Assembly: GCF_004000825.1 (NCBI RefSeq) | Contig: NZ_BILZ01000026.1 | Span: 16,047 to 80,046, forward strand | Length of the DNA stretch: 64,000 nt | Reading direction: 5' to 3' | Origin: Paenibacillus kobensis NBRC 15729 | Lineage (GTDB): Bacteria > Bacillota > Bacilli > Paenibacillales > Paenibacillaceae | Shown: one piece after another, positions 53,398 through 62,011 of the stretch | Position numbering within the stretch: position 1 is the first letter of the stretch | Layout: every line of letters starts with the position of its first letter | Translations under genes and position numbers: made by a program | Notes under the pieces: model-generated | What the model was told of the DNA's origin: nothing | The model's database searches: none | The model's input: the letters and a program-made list of their open reading frames with translations, nothing else

Positions 53398-53934
53398 CTA
53401 CCAGCCTTTGCGCTCTCTCAGACTCGTAATATGCGCAACATGATGTTTGCCGTGCCATGCATACATGCCTGTTACATAACCCAATGTCATCGTCCGGCCG
53501 TGCTCTGGATGGATGAACCCGCGTTCGAACTGCTCCGGCTGCAGCGATTGCAGAAAAATAAACCAACGCTCATGCAGCGCTTCGATCAGCGACAGCGACA
53601 ATCTGATCGGCGCATGCGCACCGTCAGCCAACTCTGCCCAACGATCCTCGTAATAAGGCTTGACCGTCGGAGAATCTTCCGTCACAGCAAGCTTGAACCG
53701 CGTATACGAGTTCATATGGCTGTCCGCGATATGATGTACAACTTGGCGAAGCGTCCACCCGCCATCCCGGTAAGGCGTGTCGAGCTGTTCCTCGCTAAGC
53801 CCGTCTACTGCAGTGTACAGTTCAGCCGGAAGTTGCCCGATCTCTTCGATCCACTGCTTGCGTTGCTCCTGCGTAATCGTCCCGCTTGGCTCATAATGTC
53901 CGATCGGAAATCGAAGCTGCTCCAGTTCGTTCAT
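53398..53934 (-). CDS. yfiT: YfiT-like DinB-family metal-dependent protein, putative bacillithiol transferase
   Basis: 178 residues. The metal site uses His from VVHHIADSHMNSY (about 66-78) and WHGKHHVAHI (about 160-169), as in Bacillus YfiT; TPYRDGGWTLRQV and KLAVTEDSP also match. DinB/YfiT proteins conjugate thiols such as bacillithiol, or hydrolyse unknown substrates. Its own terminator and a nearby GAGAGGATCGA ribosome site suggest a single-gene transcript. Upstream lies a direct repeat TGGTCA (about 53978-54000). Confidence 0.87.
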   Translation of the reverse strand: MNELEQLRFPIGHYEPSGTITQEQRKQWIEEIGQLPAELYTAVDGLSEEQLDTPYRDGGWTLRQVVHHIADSHMNSYTRFKLAVTEDSPTVKPYYEDRWAELADGAHAPIRLSLSLIEALHERWFIFLQSLQPEQFERGFIHPEHGRTMTLGYVTGMYAWHGKHHVAHITSLRERKGW

Positions 53935-54067
53935 TCGATCCTCTCCCTTGTTTAATAGTTTCTAGAAAGACCATTGACCATCATTATGACCAGACTATCA
54001 CGCTCTCTGGTGCTCCGCAAGCTAGGCTTCACAGCATTGGAGCATAAGAGAAGAGCTGCAGCAAGAA

Positions 54068-54093
54068 CTAACGAATCTCCCAGAAGCGCTAAT
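54068..54093 (+). repeat. Fifth copy of the AACGAAC/AGAAGCG repeat
   Basis: CTAACGAATCTCCCAGAAGCGCTAAT, one base longer in the centre than the four copies near 51.8 kb. The rest of the 255-base yfiT-clpC gap holds the clpC terminator and no gene. Confidence 0.75.
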
Positions 54094-54145
54094 GTGTTCA
54101 AAATGAAGAGTTCGGCAGACTAACGCGCAGCGCGGCATGCGCCAC

Positions 54146-54182
54146 AAAAAGACACCGCGCAGCACTGGGCTGCACGGTGTCT
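54146..54182 (-). terminator. clpC operon terminator
   Basis: AGACACCGTGCAG and GCTGCGCGGTGTCT pair with few mismatches, then TTTTTGTGG on the minus strand. Confidence 0.9.
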
Positions 54183-54189
54183 CTATTCG

Positions 54190-56658
54190 TTACTTATTCG
54201 CAGGCTCCGCATTGTCTACTTGCTGCCCGCTTTCGCTTGAGCGGTTCACTACAAGCTCGCCGTCTTTCTCGTCGATGACGAGCGAGTCGCCCTTCGTGAT
54301 GTTGCCCATCAGCAGGTCCTCGGACAGCCGGTCCTCGATATGCTTTTGGATTGCCCGGCGAAGCGGACGAGCGCCGTACTGCGGATCGAAGCCTTCCTTC
54401 GCCAAGAAGTTTTTCGCAGCATCCGTCAATTCGAAGTCGACCTCTTGCTCTTTCAGGCGCTTGCGCAGCTCATCGGACATCAGCGTCACGATTTGCGCAA
54501 TGTGCTCCTGCTCGAGCGAGTGGAAGACGATCGTCTCGTCGATCCGGTTCAGGAACTCTGGACGGAAGCTCTTCTTCAGCTCGCCCATTACTTTGTCCTT
54601 CATTTGGTTGAACTCGCGGCCCGAGTCATGGACAGCCGTAAAGCCGAGCGTCGAGTTACGTTTGATTTGGTCCGCACCGACGTTGGACGTCATAATGATG
54701 AGCGTATTGCGGAAGTCGACAACGCGACCCTTCGAATCCGTCAGACGTCCGTCCTCCAGCACTTGGAGAAGGATATTGAACACTTCCGGATGCGCCTTTT
54801 CGATCTCGTCGAGCAGGACGACCGAGTACGGCTTGCGGCGAACTTTCTCGGTCAATTGGCCGCCTTCTTCATAGCCGACATAGCCTGGAGGCGCTCCGAC
54901 GAGACGGGATGTCGAATGCTTCTCCATATACTCCGACATATCGATACGGATGACGGCGTTCTCGTCGCCGAACATCGATTCCGCAAGCGCGCGGGCCAAT
55001 TCCGTCTTACCGACACCCGTAGGGCCGAGGAAGATGAACGAACCGATCGGACGCTTCGGATCTTTCAGGCCGGCACGAGCGCGTCGGATCGCCCGCGATA
55101 CAGCCTTCACCGCATCGGTCTGGCCGATGACGCGGTCATGCAGGATGTCTTCCATTTTCAGCAGGCGCTGCGTCTCTTCCTCTGCCAGCTTGCTGACCGG
55201 AATACCGGTCCAGCTTGCGACGACCTGTGCGATATCCTCAGGCGTTACTTCGGAATCGGTGCGGCCTTGCTTCTCTTTCCACTGATTGCGCGTCACGTCG
55301 AGCTCTTCACGCAGCTTCTGCTCCGTATCTCTTAGAGCTGCCGCCTTCTCGAACTCCTGCGATTGAACCGCGGAATCCTTCTCCTTGCGAATGTCCTCCA
55401 GACGGTTCTCCAACTGCTTCAGGTTCGGCGGTACCGTGTACGTTTTGAGTCTTACTTTGGACGATGCCTCGTCGATCAAGTCGATCGCTTTGTCCGGGAG
55501 GAACCGATCCGTAATATAACGGTCAGACAGCTTAACCGCCTGCTCGATCGCTTCGTCCGTAATTTTTACGCGGTGGTGCGCTTCGTAACGGTCGCGCAGA
55601 CCGTGTAAAATTTGGACCGCTTCCTCTGGCGAAGGCTGGTCAACCGTAATAGGTTGGAAGCGGCGCTCCAGAGCAGCGTCTTTCTCGATATATTTGCGGT
55701 ATTCATCCAGCGTCGTCGCGCCGATGCATTGCAGTTCGCCGCGGGCCAGCGAAGGCTTGAGGATGTTCGATGCGTCAATCGCGCCTTCTGCGCCGCCTGC
55801 GCCGATCAGCGTGTGCAGCTCGTCGATGAACAGGATAATATTGTTCGCTTGGCGAATTTCGTCCATGATCTTCTTCAGACGGTCCTCGAATTCGCCGCGG
55901 TACTTCGTACCGGCTACAACCGAGCCCATGTCGAGCGTCATGACACGCTTATCGCGCAGCGTCTCCGGAATCTCGCCTGCAATAATTTTCTGAGCGAGAC
56001 CTTCCGCGATTGCCGTCTTACCGACGCCCGGTTCGCCGATCAGCACCGGATTGTTCTTCGTCCGGCGGCTCAGCACTTGAATGACGCGCTCGATTTCTTT
56101 GCTGCGGCCGATAACCGGATCAAGATTGCCTTCGCGGGCGAAGGCGGTCAAGTCGCGGGCCAGACCGTCCAGCGTCGGCGTGCTAACGTTCGATGGCGCG
56201 CCATGGCTGCTTGATACGGCTTCGCTGCTGCCGAGCAGTTGAAGCACTTGCTGGCGAGCTTTGTTCAGGCTGATGCCAAGATTGTTCAGCACGCGTGCAG
56301 CGACGCCTTCGCCTTCGCGAATCAACCCGAGCAGAATATGTTCTGTTCCAACGTACGTATGGCCAAGCTTTCTCGCTTCGTCCATCGACAGCTCGATGAC
56401 TTTCTTCGCACGTGGCGTGTAAGCGATATTCGTAGGTTGCTCTTGGCCGCGGCCGATGAGCGCCTCTACTTCATCCTGGATTTTCTCAAGTCCGAGACCG
56501 AGACCGATGAGCGCCTTCGCCGCAATGCCTTCCCCTTCGCGGATCAAGCCGAGCAAAATATGCTCCGTTCCGATATTGTTATGGCCAAGTCGAACTGCTT
56601 CCTCCTGCGCCAAAGCAAGCACCTTCTGTGCACGTTCCGTGAATCTTCCGAACATCAT
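54190..56658 (-). CDS. clpC: ATP-dependent unfoldase ClpC
   Basis: 822 residues. Two Clp-N repeats (residues 1-150, [17 protein letters not shown]), first AAA with [13 protein letters not shown], middle domain with a UVR segment ([15 protein letters not shown]), second AAA with [16 protein letters not shown]. ClpC, loaded by MecA or McsB, feeds ClpP. It starts inside the end of mcsB (ATGA overlap), the last of the four heat-shock genes. Confidence 0.98.
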   Translation of the reverse strand: MMFGRFTERAQKVLALAQEEAVRLGHNNIGTEHILLGLIREGEGIAAKALIGLGLGLEKIQDEVEALIGRGQEQPTNIAYTPRAKKVIELSMDEARKLGHTYVGTEHILLGLIREGEGVAARVLNNLGISLNKARQQVLQLLGSSEAVSSSHGAPSNVSTPTLDGLARDLTAFAREGNLDPVIGRSKEIERVIQVLSRRTKNNPVLIGEPGVGKTAIAEGLAQKIIAGEIPETLRDKRVMTLDMGSVVAGTKYRGEFEDRLKKIMDEIRQANNIILFIDELHTLIGAGGAEGAIDASNILKPSLARGELQCIGATTLDEYRKYIEKDAALERRFQPITVDQPSPEEAVQILHGLRDRYEAHHRVKITDEAIEQAVKLSDRYITDRFLPDKAIDLIDEASSKVRLKTYTVPPNLKQLENRLEDIRKEKDSAVQSQEFEKAAALRDTEQKLREELDVTRNQWKEKQGRTDSEVTPEDIAQVVASWTGIPVSKLAEEETQRLLKMEDILHDRVIGQTDAVKAVSRAIRRARAGLKDPKRPIGSFIFLGPTGVGKTELARALAESMFGDENAVIRIDMSEYMEKHSTSRLVGAPPGYVGYEEGGQLTEKVRRKPYSVVLLDEIEKAHPEVFNILLQVLEDGRLTDSKGRVVDFRNTLIIMTSNVGADQIKRNSTLGFTAVHDSGREFNQMKDKVMGELKKSFRPEFLNRIDETIVFHSLEQEHIAQIVTLMSDELRKRLKEQEVDFELTDAAKNFLAKEGFDPQYGARPLRRAIQKHIEDRLSEDLLMGNITKGDSLVIDEKDGELVVNRSSESGQQVDNAEPANK

Positions 56659-57740
56659 TGCGATACACCCCCATGATTGTTGTGCTGCGATATTAAGCTG
56701 CGAATCAACTCCGCCCGCCGGACATCCCGCGCTTCAGGGCTCAACGCTTCATTGAACACCTGCTGCAAAAATCCCGGCTGCGTCATGACCATCAGCTCGT
56801 TCATGTCCTGCTGCGACAGATCCTCGATCATCCCCAGATCGATGCCGAGCCGAATGTCGGACAGCCGCTGCGCGGCTTCCTTCGAATCCATTACGGCTGC
56901 ATGCGACAAAATGCCGTAGGAGCGCCTTACCCGGTCCTCGATACGGATCGGCGATTCGGCTACAAGCCGTTTTCTCGCCGCCTTCTCGTGTTCGATAATT
57001 TGCTGCGCTACACTGTACAAGTTGTCGATTATTTCGGCCTCGGACTGTCCCAGCGTAATTTGATTCGAGATTTGAAACAGATTGCCAAGCGACTCGCTGC
57101 CTTCGCCGTACATCCCCCGTACTGCAAGGCCTACCTGCGTAACCGCGGATAAAATGCGATTGATCTGCTGCGTCAACACGAGCGCCGGCAAATGCATCAT
57201 GACCGATGCGCGGATGCCGGTGCCGACATTAGTCGGGCAGCTCGTCAAGTATCCTCTTCGTTCGTCGAAGGCGTAATCTGCCTGTTCTTCGAAAATATCG
57301 TCAATGCTGCTTGCCAACGCCCAAGCTTCCTGTATTTGAAACCCGGGATATAAACATTGGATTCGCAGATGGTCTTCTTCGTTAATCATGATGCTGACGG
57401 ATTCGTCTTCGTTCAGAATAAGCGCACCGTTGCGCGACTCGTTCGCAAGGTTCGGACTAATCAAATGCTTCTCGACCAGCACTCGCTTCTCCAGCTCGCT
57501 GAGCTCTGTCAGCTTGTAGGTCTCGAACCTTCCGAGCTCGCCCAACTTGTTCTGCGACACGACTCCCGTTAACCGGTTCATCACCTCAAGCGATTGCTGG
57601 CTCGTCGCCAGCATCGGGAACGGGAACGTCCGCAGGTTGCGGGCTACCCGGATGCGGCTGCTGATGACGATGTCCGAATGCGGACCTTTACCTTTCATCC
57701 AATCGCTGAGCGGCTGCTCGGCGAACCTTCTCTTCGACAC
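56655..57740 (-). CDS. mcsB: Protein arginine kinase McsB
   Basis: 361 residues, phosphagen-kinase fold: [15 protein letters not shown] (about 23-37) and the catalytic cysteine loop SCPTNVGTG (about 166-174). McsB marks proteins with phosphoarginine for ClpC-ClpP, and inactivates CtsR. GTG at 57740 with GGGAGG 10 bases upstream. Partner McsA is directly upstream. Confidence 0.97.
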   Translation of the reverse strand: MSKRRFAEQPLSDWMKGKGPHSDIVISSRIRVARNLRTFPFPMLATSQQSLEVMNRLTGVVSQNKLGELGRFETYKLTELSELEKRVLVEKHLISPNLANESRNGALILNEDESVSIMINEEDHLRIQCLYPGFQIQEAWALASSIDDIFEEQADYAFDERRGYLTSCPTNVGTGIRASVMMHLPALVLTQQINRILSAVTQVGLAVRGMYGEGSESLGNLFQISNQITLGQSEAEIIDNLYSVAQQIIEHEKAARKRLVAESPIRIEDRVRRSYGILSHAAVMDSKEAAQRLSDIRLGIDLGMIEDLSQQDMNELMVMTQPGFLQQVFNEALSPEARDVRRAELIRSLISQHNNHGGVSQ

Positions 57741-57763
57741 AATCGAACATCCTCCCTTCGCGC

Positions 57764-58273
57764 TTACAGCCCTTCGGCTTTCCGTTCAAGTTCTCGAATT
57801 CGGTCGCGGATCTGAGCCGCTGCCTCGAACTCCTCGTTATCGATCCGGACGTGCAGCTCCCGCCGCAGCCGTTCGATCTCTCGTCTCGATTGGATGATGC
57901 CGCCGGAGCGTTTCGGGATTTTGCCGACGTGGACCGTGTTGCCATGAACCCGTTTGAACAACGGATCCAGTTTATTCTCGAAGTTGCGGTAGCAGGAACT
58001 GCAGCCGAACCGGCCGATTTTGCTGAACTGCGCATAGGTTAGTCCGCAATCCTCGCATCTAAGCGTATCCTGCTTCGCGCCTTGTCCTACCCGTTCGAAA
58101 TCGAGCAAGCCGGACAGCAGGCTGTGAATCGAGAAGCCGTTCGCCGAGCCGGGAATGCCTTCTCCCTTATCTCTGGCGCACGATTCGCAAATATGGTATT
58201 CGTTCTTGTCTCCATTCACGATCTTCGTAAAATGAAGCGTTGCCGGCCTCTTGCCGCATTCCTGACAGTTCAA
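57764..58273 (-). CDS. mcsA: McsA, activator of McsB
   Basis: 169 residues from a TTG at 58273 after AAAGGAGGGAAGG. Four CxxC pairs (CQEC, CESC, CEDC, CSSC) form two zinc sites, which sense metal or thiol stress. A UVR motif (REIERLRRELHVRIDNEEFEAAAQIRDRI) ends the protein. It activates McsB in the ctsR operon. Confidence 0.95.
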   Translation of the reverse strand: MNCQECGKRPATLHFTKIVNGDKNEYHICESCARDKGEGIPGSANGFSIHSLLSGLLDFERVGQGAKQDTLRCEDCGLTYAQFSKIGRFGCSSCYRNFENKLDPLFKRVHGNTVHVGKIPKRSGGIIQSRREIERLRRELHVRIDNEEFEAAAQIRDRIRELERKAEGL

Positions 58274-58330
58274 GCCGCCTTCCCTCCTTTGCCGATCGGA
58301 CTGCCCTCACCGCCGCTTGCCGCCAAGCCG

Positions 58331-58795
58331 CTATGACCTCGTCAGCAAAGCGATGAGCATCGCCTTCATAATGCGCGCCCGCACTTCGTCGCGAAGCGGC
58401 AGCTTCAGAGCGATCGCCTCGCGAGATACGGCAGCCTTCAGCAGCTGTGCTTCCCGTCTCGTGACGAGCTCGGCTTCCTCGAGCTGATAGATCAGCCCTT
58501 CCGCCGCGCTCTGATCGACGCTGTCCCCGATAATGCCGCTCAGGTACGGCGTGATCGTTTTCAAGGCAGGAAGCTCGGCGCGCTGAATGCGAATGTATCC
58601 GCCTCCGCCTCGCTTGCTCTCGACCAAATAGCCCTTCTCCAGCGTGAATCTCGTGCTGATCACGTAATTGATCTGCGATGGGACGCAGGAGAACCGGTCT
58701 GCTAGGTCATTGCGCTGAATCTCGACCGCACCTTCGTTGCTCTCCTGAAGCATTTGTTTCAAATATTGTTCGATGAGATCGGAAATGTTACGCAT
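58331..58795 (-). CDS. ctsR: Heat-shock repressor CtsR
   Basis: 154 residues, with the winged helix: NDLADRFSCVPSQINYVISTRFT and the glycine-rich wing SKRGGGGYIRIQ that enters the minor groove and is phosphorylated on arginine by McsB. The C-terminal helices form the dimer. GGGAGGTTGGTGC precedes the ATG. It represses its own operon through the site at 59072. Confidence 0.97.
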   Translation of the reverse strand: MRNISDLIEQYLKQMLQESNEGAVEIQRNDLADRFSCVPSQINYVISTRFTLEKGYLVESKRGGGGYIRIQRAELPALKTITPYLSGIIGDSVDQSAAEGLIYQLEEAELVTRREAQLLKAAVSREAIALKLPLRDEVRARIMKAMLIALLTRS

Positions 58796-59071
58796 GCACC
58801 AACCTCCCTCATGATGCGCTTGCTTCGTGGTATTACGGATTGTACTGCTTGTTAGCTGGTCAAAGCATTAGCCGCAAGACCGATGTAGCGTCAGCTGCAT
58901 CGCGCTCAGCTTCACGCCGCCGCACTTCTATTGTGCGGACGATACGTTCAACCGAACCTCTCGGCAGGCACTGTCGAGCCAATCCTCAATGTGCTTGCTG
59001 CGTATGCGTATCCGCCTCTTGCATCGTTCTTATCCGTCCTCAACACGGGCTGCGAACCCTGTGCCGCTGAC
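58796..59071 (-). other. 5' leader of ctsR, no gene
   Basis: About 275 bases between the operator and ctsR. Short frames on both strands lack ribosome sites and do not resemble known proteins. I see no strong hairpin or riboswitch. Confidence 0.55.
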
Positions 59072-59088
59072 TTTGACTTTCTTTGACT
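59072..59088 (-). promoter_or_regulatory. CtsR operator
   Basis: AGTCAAAGAAAGTCAAA on the minus strand, matching the known heptad repeat A/GGTCAAA-N3-A/GGTCAAA. It lies just downstream of the -10, so CtsR would block the start of transcription. Confidence 0.93.
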
Positions 59089-59096
59089 TTAATCTC

Positions 59097-59124
59097 ATTA
59101 TACGACTTATTGCACGAAGGTCAA
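59097..59124 (-). promoter_or_regulatory. Sigma-A promoter of the ctsR operon
   Basis: TTGACC, a 16-base spacer and a perfect TATAAT on the minus strand. Confidence 0.85.
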
Positions 59125-59205
59125 GAGGTTGGAGACATATTCGTCATAATTGTCTGACAGTTTGTCTTTCCCCGTCTGTCCGTCTTTATTAGGGTTGGAT
59201 GTACA

Positions 59206-59294
59206 TGTCCGGTTTATACGTGCCTTTCTTCCTCTTTTCGCAACCTTTGTCCGGAATCGTCCGTCTATCCGGTTACATCATCATGATCCGGACA
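59206..59294. promoter_or_regulatory. Clustered TGTCCGG half-sites before the stalk-domain gene
   Basis: TGTCCGG at 59206 and TGTCCGGA at 59248 face an inverted TCCGGACA at 59287; a TATCCGG is at 59267. They sit in the 200 bases upstream of the secreted-protein gene. A regulator site is possible. No clear promoter was found for that gene. Confidence 0.35.
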
Positions 59295-59324
59295 TTCAAA
59301 CTTTAACTTTCAAGGAGTGTTACC

Positions 59325-60566
59325 ATGCCATTTCGAATAATAAAGCTCGCATCATTGCTGAGCGGCAGCTTGTTAGCGGGGACGGTTCTCGCATCGGCCG
59401 GAGCTTTTGCACAGCCAATCAGCGAATACGAAGAAGTTCACCCGATTTATCATGACAAGAGAAGCGGAGAAACTTTTTATCAGATATATGACCGTGACGG
59501 CACGGACGGATTCTCCGTTATTTATGCTGACCGTCAAGGGCAATGGAGCAAACTTTCTGACGTCTCGATCATGCAGTATCCGTACCTGTTCTATAAACCG
59601 TATACCAATCCGTTCGTGTACTTCGATTCCGATAATCCGCTCCTGTACAACAAGCGGTTCATGTACGATCCTTCCCGCAAAACGCTAATCGACGGACAGC
59701 CGTATACGATGTCTCCGACCGGGAAGAGCGGGTATCTGATGTTCAATCATTATGTACCGGTACGCAATACCGGAGAACAGGGCTTTACGCCCCGGCGCAG
59801 CAATACCTTGTTCCTCAAAGATATGACTTCCGGTACGATCCATGAGCTCTGGTCCGGAAGAGGCTATATTCGGACTGAGTTCACGAATGATGGGCAGCTG
59901 GTCGTCAACATCGACAATAAAGTCTACATAACGGACCCGTCGACGTACAAGCTGAAACCGATCGCCGACGGCTACTCCTACTATTATTCCGATACGTCCG
60001 ACGAAGTCGTGATCTCTCTAATGGGCAGCAACAAGTTGCTCGCATATCGCGTGAAAGACGAAACGACTCGCATCATTGGTCCTAATGACCCAAGACCGAA
60101 AAACACCAACATGAATACCGGCTTCCCTCCGAAGAGCTGGCCGGTTCCTAACCCATCGCTTGAAGTAGACGATCTTCCTGTCACGCCAGTAAGTGCGGAA
60201 TATGAGCCGGAAGCACTGCTTACGCTCGGCGGTGATTACAGCGGCGGCATGTGGAAAATGTCTGCAGCTCTTGCCTTCATCGGTACGGACCACAAGGTAT
60301 ACGTCCCTGTTGAACCGTTCGTTGAGCGTTTAGGGCTCCAGGTCCATAAAGAGATTACGACGCGAAACGATACCTCTTCCTATCGGTTCAAGCTGTCGCT
60401 GCAGAAACACCGGCTGACCCTCGACGATACGAACAGCCGTGTCGTTAATTATCACTTATATGCACCGCTTGATACGCTCAAACAGCTCGGCATGGGCGAC
60501 GTTGCGATAGATTGGAAGGCGCCTGCCATACCGATCCCGCTGGAAGCAGCATCTGATTTGGATTAA
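59325..60566 (+). CDS. Secreted protein with C-terminal stalk domain
   Basis: 413 residues with a signal peptide (hydrophobic 8-28, cut after AGAFA). The C-terminal 80 residues (KVYVPVEPFVERLGLQVHKE...LYAPLDTLKQLGMGDVAID) look like a copper-amine-oxidase-like stalk domain, used by Paenibacillus and relatives in cell-surface proteins. The middle, with repeated YxF/Yxx segments such as YPYLFYKPYTNPF, may form a beta-propeller-like fold. Function unknown. AAGGAGTGTTACC ribosome site, with a terminator after it. Confidence 0.82.
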   Translation: MPFRIIKLASLLSGSLLAGTVLASAGAFAQPISEYEEVHPIYHDKRSGETFYQIYDRDGTDGFSVIYADRQGQWSKLSDVSIMQYPYLFYKPYTNPFVYFDSDNPLLYNKRFMYDPSRKTLIDGQPYTMSPTGKSGYLMFNHYVPVRNTGEQGFTPRRSNTLFLKDMTSGTIHELWSGRGYIRTEFTNDGQLVVNIDNKVYITDPSTYKLKPIADGYSYYYSDTSDEVVISLMGSNKLLAYRVKDETTRIIGPNDPRPKNTNMNTGFPPKSWPVPNPSLEVDDLPVTPVSAEYEPEALLTLGGDYSGGMWKMSAALAFIGTDHKVYVPVEPFVERLGLQVHKEITTRNDTSSYRFKLSLQKHRLTLDDTNSRVVNYHLYAPLDTLKQLGMGDVAIDWKAPAIPIPLEAASDLD

Positions 60567-60571
60567 AAACG

Positions 60572-60615
60572 AAGGTCGGTCTCCCCTCTCTGAAGGAAGC
60601 CGACCTTTATTTTTA
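60572..60615 (+). terminator. Terminator after the first stalk-domain gene
   Basis: AAGGTCGG and CCGACCTT with a 28-base loop, then TATTTTTAG on the plus strand. It may also serve the convergent acetyltransferase gene. Confidence 0.75.
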
Positions 60616-61806
60616 GAAAAAATCATATAAGAAGGTATTCGCAGTCGGGATCAGCTGCTCCAGACATTGAACTGCCCGCTCGCTTCCTGTCAGTTTCTCT
60701 AGCTGCTTCAGCCGGACTGGTCTTCGATAGCCGAACATGATACTCGTAAGTGTCTGGATATCGCACTCTACTGTGTTCGCCAACCGCTCCGCATCTTGTA
60801 CTTCAGCAACTCGGGACATGACTCCGCTGCCCACGTTATCCACATGTAGATGAAACCATCCGTCATTCCATTGTGCATCCCGGTCATGTATGCGCATATA
60901 CACATCATGTGGACTTCCTGTGGAGAGGAACGGATATTGTGCAATGAACGCTTCGTTATCCACAATCCGAGCCATAAAGTAAGGGACGATCTCCTGCTTC
61001 ACTCGCGGGTTATCGAGCAGCAGCGCCAGATCGCCATCGATCGGCGCAATTACCGTTACCTCTTTCGCCATCGAGTCGTGGTTCGCAATGAATGTCCATA
61101 ACGCCCGGCGGGCTGTCTCGTTGCTGTGCACCAGTTCATGAATCGTCATTACGCTTTCTTTCACGTCATAAATGATATAGCCCTGCGGTTGTCCATCCTC
61201 CGAACGGTATACAGCCGTTTGCCCTTTCTTCCGGACATAGATCCGCTCCGTCCACCAATCTGCAGATCGCGACAGCATTCCATTATAGCGCTCGGCATAC
61301 GGCTCATATATAGATGCCAGCAATTCCGTATCCGGCCTAGCCAATCGCTCGACCGTTCCCGGAACTTGTACCCTTGCGGGCAGCAGATGCGACGCGATCG
61401 TATATTTCCGGTATTCCGTCAGCATCTCCCACCCGTATTTGCGGTAGAAATAAAACTCGAACGGATGCAACAACGACACCGTCTGCCCTGCTTCTCGCAT
61501 CGTCTGGAGCGAATGGCGCAGCAGCTTCGAGACAAGCCCTTGTCTGCGGTATTCCGGCCATGTCGCCACGCCCGCAATTCCGCCCATCGCATATTTTCGG
61601 CCATTCAAATAAATATGAAGCGGCAGCAGCGTGAGCTGCGCCAACAGCTTTCCGTCCTCGAACGCTCCCCAGCGCTCCTCCGGTTTGAACTTTGCACGCC
61701 GTCCCGCCCGCTCTTCTTCGGTTAACTGAATCTGAAAGGCAAATGACGATAAGTCCAGTGCATCCTCGTAATGCTGTTCCGGAATATTTCGAATCTCTAC
61801 GTTCAT
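60613..61806 (-). CDS. GNAT acetyltransferase, Eis-like
   Basis: 397 residues, the length of Eis-family enzymes: N-terminal GNAT domain with GGIAGVATWPEYRRQGLVSKLL (acetyl-CoA loop), a second GNAT-like domain and a C-terminal SCP2-like domain (SGVMSRVAEVQDAER...CDIQTLTSIMFGYR). Eis proteins acetylate aminoglycosides or peptides at several amines; the substrate here is unknown. It is convergent with the first stalk-domain gene and divergent from the second. Confidence 0.88.
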   Translation of the reverse strand: MNVEIRNIPEQHYEDALDLSSFAFQIQLTEEERAGRRAKFKPEERWGAFEDGKLLAQLTLLPLHIYLNGRKYAMGGIAGVATWPEYRRQGLVSKLLRHSLQTMREAGQTVSLLHPFEFYFYRKYGWEMLTEYRKYTIASHLLPARVQVPGTVERLARPDTELLASIYEPYAERYNGMLSRSADWWTERIYVRKKGQTAVYRSEDGQPQGYIIYDVKESVMTIHELVHSNETARRALWTFIANHDSMAKEVTVIAPIDGDLALLLDNPRVKQEIVPYFMARIVDNEAFIAQYPFLSTGSPHDVYMRIHDRDAQWNDGWFHLHVDNVGSGVMSRVAEVQDAERLANTVECDIQTLTSIMFGYRRPVRLKQLEKLTGSERAVQCLEQLIPTANTFLYDFF

Positions 61807-61908
61807 GCTAGTTATCCCCTTTCGTGAATAAAATGTGGATCAACTTGCTCTTAACCTGCATGATTGTTATCCACACCTGAATAACCTATATAACAAATTA
61901 ATATTTTA

Positions 61909-61938
61909 TTGCCTTAATGAAATTTACCAACGTATAAT
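61909..61938 (+). promoter_or_regulatory. Promoter of the second stalk-domain gene
   Basis: TTGCCT, an 18-base spacer and a perfect TATAAT, about 74 bases before the ATG. Confidence 0.7.
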
Positions 61939-62011
61939 ATTTCCATTATGCATATTATTGTGGAGAATCGACCGTAATGCAACAGTTCGGTGGTTCGCAG
62001 AGGGAGAAAGT

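Noticed and set aside
58840..59192. Short open frames upstream of ctsR on the plus strand
   Set aside because: No ribosome sites; they overlap the CtsR operator and promoter.
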